Positions 1 to 7,329 of a DNA stretch of 10,257 bases are shown in pieces. The stretch spans positions 1 to 10,257 of the forward strand of contig CBFDCR010000119.1 in the NCBI GenBank assembly GCA_965603365.1, given 5' to 3'. The stretch is from JAHELQ01 sp965603365 (GTDB taxonomy: Bacteria > Acidobacteriota > Aminicenantia > UBA2199). The notes under the pieces were generated by a model, which ran no database searches, had not been told where the DNA came from, and saw only the letters and a program-made list of their open reading frames with translations. Position 1 is the stretch's first letter, and each line of letters opens with the position of its first letter. The position numbers and the translations under genes were made by a program.

Positions 1-904
1 CCATATTGTCTCTACTAAATTTTCCATACTTCTCCACACTCCGATTCTCAAATTCAGTTATAATCTTAAACTTATCTATTGCAGCCTGGTAATCTGCTGT
101 ACTTTCAACGGCATTTTCCTCTACTATGGTTTGAACAAATCCGGGAAATAGAAATATAAATACAGACCAAATCACTAAAATGGCTGCTATGCCAACAGCT
201 TTTGAACGGATGAATCCAATCACGCAGCCGGTTGCAAAAAAGAAAACGAGAGATAACAGACCTGCCAGTAGATATCCCAATATATTAATATAATCGGAGT
301 GGACCAGGGTGATGCCATTGATCCACAGCACTATAACTACGAATAGGGCCAAAAATAGAAGGGATAAAATGATCAATATCAAACGCGATATAAATAGCCA
401 ACAAAAAATCCTGCCTGGAGTGGCAAGGCTGGAGAGAAATTTCAGATACTCTTTATTGTGATAAGTCTCATAACCCCAAAAAAGAACCAGTATACTTCCA
501 AAAATCAATATGATCATGGAAAAATCCCAGGTGCCGGAGTAATTGACCGTAAATAGGGATTTACCCTTGTAATTACAAAAAATCCTTAAATTCGCTATTG
601 AGTTTACATTGGCATATAAATCGGAAGGTATACAGGTATTTTTAAAGAGAATTCCAACTATAGAGGGAGAAAAAACAAGGTCGATCCCTTCCAGACCGTA
701 AAATTTATAGCTTTTTACTCTTTCAAAATCACCTGATTCCAGTTTCTTAAATTTTTCCTCTTTTACTGCCACGCCTTTATAATCGGCAATTCCGATATTT
801 ATGAAGTAGAACGAAAGAAGATATATTAACAATAAGATCAATAAATTTCTTTTTGAAAAGAATCTTTTAGTTTCCTTGTAAAAAAAGGCAGCGAAACCCG
901 ACAT
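1..904 (-). CDS. ABC-2-type transporter permease (3' part missing)
   Basis: The reading frame opens at an ATG (904-902) and stays open for 301 codons to the window edge, so the C-terminus is missing. A GGAGG Shine-Dalgarno core lies five bases before the start, and an in-frame stop further upstream rules out a longer form. The protein begins MSGFAAFFYKETKRFF, followed by a membrane segment at about residues 20-39. A soluble stretch of about 85 residues comes next, then four hydrophobic segments at about 127-146, 165-195, 208-230 and 236-257, and a second outside-type loop begins after the last one. One helix, a large loop, then a helix cluster is the plan of ABC-2 permeases of the NosY/DUF3526 kind; this is inferred from topology, as no single motif proves it. 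It would be the membrane half of an ATP-driven exporter in the cytoplasmic membrane. No ATPase partner is visible and may lie beyond the left edge. The secreted-protein gene 118 bases upstream is probably co-transcribed. Confidence 0.7.
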   Translation of the reverse strand, partial: MSGFAAFFYKETKRFFSKRNLLILLLIYLLSFYFINIGIADYKGVAVKEEKFKKLESGDFERVKSYKFYGLEGIDLVFSPSIVGILFKNTCIPSDLYANVNSIANLRIFCNYKGKSLFTVNYSGTWDFSMIILIFGSILVLFWGYETYHNKEYLKFLSSLATPGRIFCWLFISRLILIILSLLFLALFVVIVLWINGITLVHSDYINILGYLLAGLLSLVFFFATGCVIGFIRSKAVGIAAILVIWSVFIFLFPGFVQTIVEENAVESTADYQAAIDKFKIITEFENRSVEKYGKFSRDNM

Positions 905-1022
905 TTTCCCCTCCCAAATACATCGAACATATAGATAAGATCAATCTCTGAATCTTTAGTATAACTTTTTCCTCCTGAAACAGTGATTTCCAATTTACTT
1001 TATGTTTCACCTTATTTCTACT

Positions 1023-1730
1023 CTAACTGTTCGAAGGGTTAACTAAAATTTCATGAAAAACCTGGGCCGCATACTGTCCGCCCAGTAAAGTTTTTTGAAA
1101 CTCCTGGTTTAACTTCCACAGTACGGATATAGAAGGTATACCCTCTAAATGATTATTTGCCCGGATCGCCTTAAGGATCTCGGTTATCTCACCAAATTTT
1201 TTATAACTCCTTTTGTAATTTCCGGTCACATCTCCTCTCTTTAAATAGTCCGCAACCTCTTTAAATATATCAGGCGCGGCATTAATCCGATACATAAACG
1301 AGTCATAATCAAATGACTTAAGTTTCGCAATCACGGTTTCGTTATAGGGAGTCACCTCGGCAATTTTGATCATGAAGTAGTAGGTATCTTTAGCCAGATT
1401 CATATTGAAGATTGCGCTGTTTGTTAGACTCAGCAGTTCAAAAGAATCACAGCCATTGATTGACGATAACTCCACCCTGTTTAATAGCCGTTGGACATCG
1501 GAATTGGCTGTTAGGAAATACCCGGCTCCTTGAATGACATAGTATTCGATAATATTGCAACTGCTGAGAGTTGCAGTACCGCCATAATCTCCACCGCCAC
1601 CGCTGCCTTGATAACTATCGCCTGAACCATTATCATAGATGTAAGCATTAACATTAAGTTTAAGAAAAAGTATCAGGCCAACGATTAAAATTCCACAAAT
1701 TATTTTTTTGTGGGAAATGTTGTAGGTCAT
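1023..1730 (-). CDS. Secreted protein of unknown function
   Basis: This 235-residue protein is not one I recognise. It has a clear signal peptide: a lysine-containing N-terminus, a hydrophobic core at about residues 10-25 and a likely signal peptidase I site after VNA (residue 29). A short Ser/Gly-rich linker (about 35-51) precedes a mostly helical domain with two cysteines (58 and 94) that could form a disulfide outside the cytoplasm. There is no lipobox and no second membrane segment. The start is well supported by AAGGAG six bases before the ATG. The gene lies upstream of the ABC-2 permease on the same strand, and the 118-base gap shows no clear terminator, so co-transcription is likely. 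An exported partner or substrate of that transporter is possible, but this is inference only. The region is AT-rich compared with the mgtE-recO block. Confidence 0.75.
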   Translation of the reverse strand: MTYNISHKKIICGILIVGLILFLKLNVNAYIYDNGSGDSYQGSGGGGDYGGTATLSSCNIIEYYVIQGAGYFLTANSDVQRLLNRVELSSINGCDSFELLSLTNSAIFNMNLAKDTYYFMIKIAEVTPYNETVIAKLKSFDYDSFMYRINAAPDIFKEVADYLKRGDVTGNYKRSYKKFGEITEILKAIRANNHLEGIPSISVLWKLNQEFQKTLLGGQYAAQVFHEILVNPSNS

Positions 1731-1837
1731 TTTAATCTCCTTGATTTGATTTTGCTGAATGCCGTTGTCGGGGATTGGACTTTAAATAGAAAGGTAGAAA
1801 AGGGAAATTTGACTGCCATTGGTCTTAACCTCACCAT
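1727..1837 (-). CDS. Candidate small ORF overlapping the secreted-protein start
   Basis: A 36-codon frame starts at an ATG (1837-1835) preceded by GAGG six bases upstream. Its TGA overlaps the ATG of the secreted-protein gene as ATGA. The predicted peptide, beginning MVRLRPMAVK, is basic, has no membrane segment and resembles nothing I know. The layout is what a leader peptide translationally coupled to the next gene would look like. However, a frame this short can occur by chance, and the downstream gene has its own strong Shine-Dalgarno site. Treat it as a hypothesis. Confidence 0.22.
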   Translation of the reverse strand: MVRLRPMAVKFPFSTFLFKVQSPTTAFSKIKSRRLK

Positions 1838-2226
1838 TAGTTTCCTCAAAAAATTAAACTATACCGTTACCTCCAAAAGCCAACACCGTTCAGCAAGATG
1901 TCATTATACCACACCAAAAAAAGATTTTGTACGGAATATCCTACAGAAAATTGGCGCCTCGATCCTCCATGCCTTTTACCTGGTCTCAATACTGGTGACC
2001 TCCTTCACAGATCTAATTACTTGATGTTTCCTTTAGGTTTCACACACTTTTATAGATCTGGAGTGTAGCACAAACAAAATATTTTTGCAAATATTTATAG
2101 ATGAAAGCTCTCCCACTTTTTAAAAATCATCGGCCCCTCACTTGCATAAATCCAAAAAACCCTATTTAACCTGGGTTTTGGAGACTCAGGCTTTATTTTT
2201 TGGGGTAACTCCAGTTTTTTTACTCG
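1838..2226. other. AT-rich stretch without a supported gene
   Basis: Apart from the extended -10 element at 1903-1911, nothing firm is seen here. There is a second weak minus-strand promoter-like pair with 17-base spacing, TTGCAA and TACACT, near 2064-2095. Two weak hairpins followed by T-runs lie at about 2170-2200 and 2201-2221 on the plus strand, but no gene ends before them. Open frames in this stretch lack convincing start signals or coding character. Confidence 0.5.
1903..1911 (-). promoter_or_regulatory. Extended -10 promoter for the secreted-protein/permease genes
   Basis: The minus strand reads TGGTATAAT, a full extended -10 element (TGnTATAAT). The -35 position 17 bases upstream is poor (TACAAA, 1931-1926), as is usual for extended -10 promoters. 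Transcription would start near 1896, leaving a leader of about 165 bases before the secreted-protein gene, or about 59 bases before the candidate small ORF. Confidence 0.45.
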
Positions 2227-2255
2227 TTGACAGCCTGGGCGAAAGATGATAGAAT
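2227..2255 (+). promoter_or_regulatory. Sigma70 promoter of the tRNA-Lys/tRNA-Glu unit
   Basis: A perfect -35 TTGACA (2227-2232), a 17-base spacer and a -10 TAGAAT (2250-2255; five of six consensus bases) place the transcription start near 2262. That is about 18 bases before the mature 5' end of tRNA-Lys, as expected for a strong stable-RNA promoter. Confidence 0.85.
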
Positions 2256-2279
2256 GGGGGTCACCTATTTCCAATAGAC

Positions 2280-2352
2280 GGGCCGTTAGCTCAGGTGGCA
2301 GAGCACCGGCCTTTTAAGCCGGGTGTCGCTGGTTCGAGTCCAGCACGGCTCA
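2280..2352 (+). tRNA. tRNA-Lys (anticodon UUU)
   Basis: A 73-base cloverleaf. The acceptor stem GGGCCGT pairs with ACGGCTC, with one G-U pair. The D stem is GCTC/GAGC. The anticodon stem CCGGC/GCCGG closes the loop CTTTTAA, whose central TTT reads lysine codons. The T arm carries the GTTCGAGTC core. The discriminator base is A (2352) and the 3' CCA is not encoded, so it must be added by tRNA nucleotidyltransferase. tRNA-Glu follows after nine bases, so the two are one transcript. Confidence 0.95.
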
Positions 2353-2361
2353 CTTTCGAGT

Positions 2362-2433
2362 GGCCCGTTCGTCTATCGGTTAGGACATAGGGTTTTCAAC
2401 CCTATAAGAGGGGTTCGACTCCCCTACGGGCTG
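2362..2433 (+). tRNA. tRNA-Glu (anticodon UUC)
   Basis: A 72-base cloverleaf. The acceptor stem GGCCCGT pairs with ACGGGCT (first pair G-U). TCGTC starts the D arm as in other bacterial tRNA-Glu. The anticodon stem TAGGG/CCCTA closes the loop TTTTCAA, giving anticodon TTC. The T arm AGGGG/CCCCT carries TTCGACT. The discriminator is G (2433) and no CCA is encoded. It shares the promoter at 2227-2255 with tRNA-Lys. No clear intrinsic terminator is seen in the 71 bases before the convergent peptidase gene. Confidence 0.95.
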
Positions 2434-2504
2434 CTTCTCCCTTCCATCATTACTTAACCCGCTCTTCGATCTTCTCGGCTGCGGTCTCCCGAATCGGTAC
2501 GGTA

Positions 2505-3383
2505 CTATTTGCTAAAAATCGCCAACGTATCCAGGTTGTAAAACTCTTTCAGGGCCTGGTACAACTCAGGAGAATTTTCCTGCATCAGCCAGGGTTTTTC
2601 AAAGAAAAACTCCGTGGCCACGGCAAAAAATTCCGCCTCATTAACACCGGCATAGGGATCCAGGAAAGATTCAGCCCGCAAAACCCGCTGCCATTCTCTA
2701 TATATGATCTCTTTCCAGGCATAAAGACTCTCTGAAGGCATTCCCAGTCCCGGGATCCCATTGGCCTGCCCGTCCTCCAGATCAAAATAATGGGCCAACT
2801 CGTGTAAAATTACATTGTACCCATCATGGGGATCTTTAAAGCTGTGTTGAAGACTCCCCTGGGTCACCAGCAGCGGCCCCCGGTGAGAGGCCTGGCCTGC
2901 CCGCCAGCCTTTTCCGGGTTGATAATCCCTATCAAACCGGCTGCCCGGATACACCACCACCCCATCCTTGATAGGCGGCTCCCAGGAGGGTCGGCCGTGC
3001 AGCAGGGTGGCACTCCCGGCGGCTACCAACAAGCGGGTTTTGGTGTCGATTTCCTGCCCCTTGATACCCCGGATAGTGAAATCGCTTAAAAAAAGCTGGA
3101 CATCCCGCTCAAACCTCTGCTTCCCCTGTTCATCCAGGTGGTTGTAGAAGGCAGAACATCTTTTTAAAAGGGCTCTCCATTCGTCAGGAAACAACTGCCT
3201 CAGCGCCCGGTAACGCCTGAGGTTTTTCCGGGATGTTAGGAAGAGGTAGACCACGGCCCCCAAAAAAGCGACCGGCATGGTCACCCAGTCTTGAGACATG
3301 ACAAATAAAACAACACCCATGATCACAATTAGCACAGAGTAAACGACTCTAAAAATAATGTCTAATTTATCAATCACCTGCAT
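2505..3383 (-). CDS. mtfA: MtfA-like zinc metallopeptidase, membrane-anchored
   Basis: The zinc motif HELAH is at residues 194-198, counting from the start at 3383, within a stretch continuing YFDLEDGQANG. EFFAVATEFFFEKP follows at about 251-264. HExxH followed by a later E-F-F-A block is the signature of the MtfA (peptidase M90) family; the glutamate of that block is the likely third zinc ligand. E. coli MtfA is a cytosolic aminopeptidase-like enzyme that binds the glucose regulator Mlc. This homologue differs by an N-terminal hydrophobic hairpin (about residues 9-29 and 36-50) that should tie it to the membrane with the catalytic domain in the cytoplasm. The frame can be opened further to an ATG at 3449, but that start lies upstream of the promoter at 3403-3431, so I take the ATG at 3383 (292 aa). 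Its leader has no canonical Shine-Dalgarno site. The gene is divergent from mgtE. Confidence 0.85.
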   Translation of the reverse strand: MQVIDKLDIIFRVVYSVLIVIMGVVLFVMSQDWVTMPVAFLGAVVYLFLTSRKNLRRYRALRQLFPDEWRALLKRCSAFYNHLDEQGKQRFERDVQLFLSDFTIRGIKGQEIDTKTRLLVAAGSATLLHGRPSWEPPIKDGVVVYPGSRFDRDYQPGKGWRAGQASHRGPLLVTQGSLQHSFKDPHDGYNVILHELAHYFDLEDGQANGIPGLGMPSESLYAWKEIIYREWQRVLRAESFLDPYAGVNEAEFFAVATEFFFEKPWLMQENSPELYQALKEFYNLDTLAIFSK

Positions 3384-3402
3384 CTTAAAATTCCATTTCT
3401 CA

Positions 3403-3431
3403 TTTATACAAAAAATAGATCTAAATAGCAA
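3403..3431 (-). promoter_or_regulatory. Promoter of the mtfA-like gene
   Basis: On the minus strand, -35 TTGCTA (3431-3426), a 17-base spacer and -10 TATAAA (3408-3403; five of six) predict transcription from about 3396. This leaves a leader of only about 13 bases before the ATG at 3383 and rules out the longer start at 3449 for this transcript. Confidence 0.6.
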
Positions 3432-3448
3432 CATTCTAAGCAGGCACA

Positions 3449-3476
3449 TTGCAGTTTAGGCTTTTATGTGTTAAAT
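3449..3476 (+). promoter_or_regulatory. Possible mgtE promoter giving a leaderless transcript
   Basis: TTGCAG (3449-3454), a 16-base spacer and TTAAAT (3471-3476) form a modest sigma70-like pair. Transcription would start at about 3482-3484, that is, on or next to the mgtE ATG. There is no Shine-Dalgarno sequence before that ATG, which agrees with a leaderless start, but both hexamers match only partly. Confidence 0.3.
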
Positions 3477-3483
3477 TGATGAC

Positions 3484-4845
3484 ATGAAACAAGCGGCCCT
3501 GGAAAAACTATTACGCTTTACGAAGCAATTTATCAAGCTGAGAACCCTGGGACATCTGTGGAATGCCTTAATCAAATTGCACTATGCCGATGTGGCTACC
3601 CTGATCGAGCACCTCAGCTCCCAGGAACAAAAAATAATCATTCAACTCTTCATCGACCGCAAAATGGATCGCCCCCAGATGGCGGAAATCATCAGTGAAA
3701 TCAAACCGGAAATCGCGGTGGAACTGTTGTCTGACCTGGAAATTAGCCAGATTACCCCCATTCTTGAGGAATTATCCTCCGACGATGCTGCCTCCCTGAT
3801 CCCCCTGTTCAGCGAAGAGTTACAGATCGAAATCCTCAAAAAAATGAAGAAAGAAGAGGCGGTGGATGTCCAGGAGCAACTGGCTTACCCCGAAGAATCG
3901 GCCGGCCGCATCATGTCCTCGGACTTCCTGGCCTTAGAGGAATCCACCAGCGCCGGAGACGCCATCTCTGCCATCCAGTTGGCCGGCGAAGAGGTGGAAG
4001 TCCCCTTTTATCTTTACGTTACGGATCTGGAGCAGCGTTTAAAGGGGGTGGTGTCGCTCAAACAGGTTATCCTGGTCAATCCCAAACTCAAACTCAAAGA
4101 TATCATGAACCCGGAAGTCTACAAGGTAGATGCCTTCACCGACCAGGAGGAGGTGGCTGCTGTGGTGGCCAACTACAACCTGCTGGCCATCCCGGTGGTG
4201 GACGAAGCCGACCGGCTGGTGGGAGTGGTCACCGTGGACGACGTTATCGACATCATCCAGGAGGAAGCCACCGAAGATATCTATAAATTGGCCGGCGTCA
4301 CCCAGGACTACAGTATCGACCTCAGCATGAGCAAATCCTTGAAAAAGAGGGTTCCCTGGCTTTTCCTGAGTCTATTTACCACCTCTTTATCCGCTGTTGT
4401 GGTGGCCATATTCCAGGGAACCATCGAACAATTCATCATGCTGGCGGTGTTGATGCACATCGTACCGGCCATCGGCGGGGTGATGGGCAATCAAACGGTG
4501 GCCATCATGGTGAGGGAAATTGTACTGGGAACTTTAGAATGGAAACGGTCTAAAAAGATACTCCTGAAAGAGTTAATCGTGGGCATCGGCAGCGGCCTGG
4601 CCATCGGAATCGTCTCCGGCCTGGTTTCGGGACTAATTTACAATAGATGGATTATTGGTATTATCTTTGGCACCGCCCTCATCTTTAATCTATTTATGGC
4701 GGTCTTGATCGGCATCCTGGTTCCCCTGACCCTGAGAAAATTTCGCCTGGACCCGGCCTTAGCTTCCGGCATGATTGTCACCATGATGACCGACGTGCTG
4801 GGCCTTCTCTGCTTTCTGGGTCTGGGAACCTTAGTGTTACGTTAA
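3484..4845 (+). CDS. mgtE: Magnesium transporter MgtE
   Basis: Of 453 residues, close to the family's usual 450. An N-terminal helical MgtE_N domain (about 35-135) with repeated acidic helices is followed by two CBS domains (about 140-200 and 206-262). The second CBS domain contains the typical ending VVDEADRLVGVVTVDDVID. A long connecting helix and about five membrane segments (about 290-453) complete it. Family marks are PAIGGVMGNQT (328-338) and DPALASG then TDVLGLL (423-442), which hold the pore aspartate (D437). MgtE is a homodimeric Mg2+ channel in the cytoplasmic membrane; the N and CBS domains bind Mg2+ and close the pore when the ion is plentiful. The in-frame stop at 3472 and lack of another upstream ATG fix the start, which has no Shine-Dalgarno site. 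recO follows after nine bases, so the two are probably one transcript. All key regions are intact. Confidence 0.95.
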   Translation: MKQAALEKLLRFTKQFIKLRTLGHLWNALIKLHYADVATLIEHLSSQEQKIIIQLFIDRKMDRPQMAEIISEIKPEIAVELLSDLEISQITPILEELSSDDAASLIPLFSEELQIEILKKMKKEEAVDVQEQLAYPEESAGRIMSSDFLALEESTSAGDAISAIQLAGEEVEVPFYLYVTDLEQRLKGVVSLKQVILVNPKLKLKDIMNPEVYKVDAFTDQEEVAAVVANYNLLAIPVVDEADRLVGVVTVDDVIDIIQEEATEDIYKLAGVTQDYSIDLSMSKSLKKRVPWLFLSLFTTSLSAVVVAIFQGTIEQFIMLAVLMHIVPAIGGVMGNQTVAIMVREIVLGTLEWKRSKKILLKELIVGIGSGLAIGIVSGLVSGLIYNRWIIGIIFGTALIFNLFMAVLIGILVPLTLRKFRLDPALASGMIVTMMTDVLGLLCFLGLGTLVLR

Positions 4846-4854
4846 GCGGCGACC

Positions 4855-5592
4855 ATGCCCTATGCCTCTACCGTGGGCTTCGTACTGGGGGCGTCAGCCT
4901 GGGGTGAACAGGATAAAATCGTACACCTGCTCACCCAGAAGAGGGGAATCCTGAAAGCCATTGCCCCCGGTGCCCTCAAAGTCAAAAACCGCTTCGGCTC
5001 CCTGTTGGAATTGCTAACGGAGGGGGATTTCGTGTACTACTGGAACGAGGACAAGGAGATGGTCACCCTATCAAAGGGCGAAATCGTCCGCAGTTATTTC
5101 CACCTCGTATCCAGGCCGGAAAACATCTTCTACTTTTACCTGATCACCGAGATCATCCTCAAATTTACCCCCTCCCAGCACCGGGAGATCAGGCTGTTTA
5201 AGCTGCTGCAGTCGATTCTAACCAACCGGGATCAGGGCATCGACATCCACCATCTGCTGCTCTACTTCTTGATCTGGATTCTGCGCATCGAGGGCATGAT
5301 GTTTAAGCCCGACTTCTGTTACAATTGCTCTAACCGGGGGTTAAAGGCTGCCTGGGTCAAGACCAATTTCCGGGGCATCTTGTGCCGGCAGTGCCATACC
5401 GACGAGGCAATCAAGCTGGAGGCCGAAGACCTGAATTACATCCAATGGACCGAGACCCACAATCCCCGGGAGATCAACGCCTGGACAAACCGCTTAAATC
5501 CCGGAGAACTAATCCGCCTCTTCGTCAAAAAAATCGAATACCACGGCGAATTCGCCCTCAAATGCACCCACTACCTCCCGGAGTTCCGCTGA
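4855..5592 (+). CDS. recO: DNA repair protein RecO
   Basis: Of 245 residues, the usual size. The N-terminal OB fold (about 1-80) starts STVGFVLGASAWGEQDKIV and holds the typical GILKAIAPGA segment. A helical domain follows, with a four-cysteine zinc site at C155, C158, C177 and C180 as in many non-enteric RecO proteins. RecO works with RecR, and in some species RecF, to load RecA on SSB-coated single-stranded DNA and anneals complementary strands. The ATG is nine bases after the mgtE stop and in the same frame, with no Shine-Dalgarno site between them, so translation may depend on re-initiation by ribosomes that finish mgtE. The gene converges on the ATPase gene ending at 5617; only 24 bases separate them, holding a six-bp GGTGGG/CCCACC stem without a U-run. 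Confidence 0.93.
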   Translation: MPYASTVGFVLGASAWGEQDKIVHLLTQKRGILKAIAPGALKVKNRFGSLLELLTEGDFVYYWNEDKEMVTLSKGEIVRSYFHLVSRPENIFYFYLITEIILKFTPSQHREIRLFKLLQSILTNRDQGIDIHHLLLYFLIWILRIEGMMFKPDFCYNCSNRGLKAAWVKTNFRGILCRQCHTDEAIKLEAEDLNYIQWTETHNPREINAWTNRLNPGELIRLFVKKIEYHGEFALKCTHYLPEFR

Positions 5593-5616
5593 CCACTGCC
5601 TCAGTTTGGGTGGGTC

Positions 5617-7158
5617 TTAGAGTCCCACCATGATGATGGTTTTATTCTTATAGGTGGTTCTTTGCCAATAGATTTTTTCCTGCCAGTCGATTGCGGCGGG
5701 ATCAAATATCACCAGATAACCTTCTTTTAGACCCACAGTGTCCAGGTAATCGCTCAATTGTTCTTTTCCCTCTTCAATGGTGTAATCGCCCCATTTGATT
5801 TTTAATTCTAACGCAAACTCCTGGTTTCCGAATCTCACCAGCATATCGATGCGCCGGTTGCCCAGGGCCATTTCCCGGATGATCTCACCACCGGCATTGA
5901 CCAACCGCTGCAGATAAGACATCAATAACAGATGATGAGCCGATTCTTTGTATTCATACCTGTTCAGCCACATGCCGCTGTTTCGCCGGTAAAACACCTG
6001 GAACTCTTTTAAAACCTTTTCCATATCCAGGTTGCCGTCCCGGTCCACAAACCGAGCGGTTTGAATCTCTTTGGGAATGGACTCCTGGATGGGAGATGCC
6101 ATTACCCGAGGGATGATCTCTGCATAAATGGGATTGGCAAACTCCAACGGCGATGCCTGGGAGACAATCCCCAGGTCCCTCACATAAGCAATATGATCGT
6201 CCAGAATATCAAAATGAAGACTATCCCCATTGATGATGGCCTGGACAATTTGTTTCACCCGCTCTTCCTTGAGCCGATCCACCAAACTGTCCAGGTGGGT
6301 ATCACGGCGTAAAATCAGGCGTTTTTTGGCTTCGTTGACATGCCGGAGGGTAATCTTGCAGGAATAGTCATCGTTCAGGATACGGGACACCACCTGATCG
6401 GCTAAGGAATTGACCAACCAGGGCTGTCCCCGGGTCAGGGCAAATATCTCTTCTTTCACCTCAGCAGGAAACGCCTGGGCGGTTTCATCGCTATGCTGTT
6501 CCAGCAGTCGGTATACCTCTTCTCTGGAAAAATTTTTCAAAAAAAGGGAATCGGATTTTATATTAAAGGGTGAGCCGGTTCCCCATGAGCGATTGTTTTC
6601 CCGGATTTTGGCTTTATTATCCCTGACATCCCGCAGCCCCACCAATACGACGGAGGAGGGAAAGTGTTTAGGCCTGGATTGGTAACCGTCCCGAAACTGG
6701 CGCAGTACAGCCACAAATACATCATCCAACAGGGCATCGATCTCATCCGCCAGGAGAACCACCGGCAGAGTCTGGGAACGGCTCCACTCTTTCAGGTAAT
6801 TTTTGACATTGAGGGAGAGCTTTTTTTCAGGGTCCTGCGGCCTGTATTCCTCCGGCAACTGCTCAAAGGCAGCCTGATAAATACTGTTTGTCAGTACTTC
6901 GTTGGCCTTATCCACGGTAATACTGCCGTACCCTGCTTGCTCAAAGGATACCACCAAGGCGATGTATCTCCCTTCGGCATTAAGCTTCCTGGCCAATGCG
7001 TACAGGAAGGTAGTCTTGCCGGTTTGACGGGGCGCATGCAGAGTGAAATAGTACTCTTTTTCTATTAATTCTTCTACGTCGGTTAACCGTGTTAACGGGT
7101 CTACCATGTAATGCTTCTCCGGGAAGCATAAACCCGCAGTATTGAAAAATTTCGCCAT
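5617..7158 (-). CDS. ATPase with C-terminal PD-(D/E)XK nuclease-like domain
   Basis: Of 513 residues. The Walker A loop is APRQTGKTT (42-50), Walker B VVLLADEID (133-141), and a sensor-like strand VVLVGLRDVRD lies at 170-180. GSPFNIKSDSLFL (195-207) and TRGQPWLVN (242-250) belong to a widespread family of stand-alone AAA-like ATPases (AAA_35-like) that I recognise by pattern. The C-terminal part has RRID (435-438) and ALELKIK (449-455): D438, E451 and K453 fit a PD-(D/E)XK nuclease core. The biological role of the family is not established; it is often found in genomes rich in mobile DNA. The start is backed by GGAG a few bases upstream and by the promoter at 7195-7223. A decayed relative of this gene lies just upstream at 7324-7398. 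Confidence 0.85.
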   Translation of the reverse strand: MAKFFNTAGLCFPEKHYMVDPLTRLTDVEELIEKEYYFTLHAPRQTGKTTFLYALARKLNAEGRYIALVVSFEQAGYGSITVDKANEVLTNSIYQAAFEQLPEEYRPQDPEKKLSLNVKNYLKEWSRSQTLPVVLLADEIDALLDDVFVAVLRQFRDGYQSRPKHFPSSVVLVGLRDVRDNKAKIRENNRSWGTGSPFNIKSDSLFLKNFSREEVYRLLEQHSDETAQAFPAEVKEEIFALTRGQPWLVNSLADQVVSRILNDDYSCKITLRHVNEAKKRLILRRDTHLDSLVDRLKEERVKQIVQAIINGDSLHFDILDDHIAYVRDLGIVSQASPLEFANPIYAEIIPRVMASPIQESIPKEIQTARFVDRDGNLDMEKVLKEFQVFYRRNSGMWLNRYEYKESAHHLLLMSYLQRLVNAGGEIIREMALGNRRIDMLVRFGNQEFALELKIKWGDYTIEEGKEQLSDYLDTVGLKEGYLVIFDPAAIDWQEKIYWQRTTYKNKTIIMVGL

Positions 7159-7194
7159 TTACCGCTCCGTTTATCCGTTTACATTCACCCTTCT

Positions 7195-7223
7195 ATTTTA
7201 AATGAAGTGGCCTAATAATTCAA
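7195..7223 (-). promoter_or_regulatory. Promoter of the 513-aa ATPase gene
   Basis: On the minus strand, -35 TTGAAT (7223-7218), a 17-base spacer and -10 TAAAAT (7200-7195; five of six) predict transcription from about 7188, about 30 bases before the start codon. The GGAG ribosome-binding site lies inside that leader. Confidence 0.6.
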
Positions 7224-7294
7224 CATAGATACTCACTTTTCAGCAATTTTAAGTCAAGAGGCAGCCAGGTCCCGTTTATCGTTCACTTTCCCGG

Positions 7295-7329
7295 CTCTAA
7301 AACCGTCCCTTCCGGGTTGGGTTTTAGAG
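7295..7329. repeat. Ten-bp inverted repeat at the 3' end of the ATPase scar
   Basis: CTCTAAAACC (7295-7304) and GGTTTTAGAG (7320-7329) are perfect inverted copies. A smaller CCC/GGG stem closes a TTCC loop inside. The right arm contains the stop codon of the ATPase scar. It would form a long hairpin in RNA from either strand. There is no following U-run, so a classical intrinsic terminator is not shown. Confidence 0.7.

Noticed and set aside
1867..1989. Minus-strand 40-codon frame with a TTG start and AAGGAGG nine bases upstream
   Set aside because: The Shine-Dalgarno match is good, but the frame is short, overlaps the extended -10 promoter and has unusual residue content; I cannot separate it from chance.
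1710..2024. Plus-strand open frame of 104 codons
   Set aside because: It starts inside the secreted-protein gene on the other strand, has no ribosome-binding site and shows no recognisable domain; the minus-strand signals here are better.
2170..2221. Two weak hairpins followed by T-runs on the plus strand
   Set aside because: The stems are five to six bp with G-U pairs and no plus-strand gene ends before them, so a terminator is not supported.
3384..3449. Longer N-terminus of the mtfA-like gene (22 more codons)
   Set aside because: The upstream ATG has no ribosome-binding site and lies before the predicted promoter (3403-3431).
5609..5629. GGTGGG/CCCACC stem between recO and the convergent ATPase gene as a terminator
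   Set aside because: The stem is only six bp, overlaps the end of the ATPase coding region and lacks a U-run on either strand.
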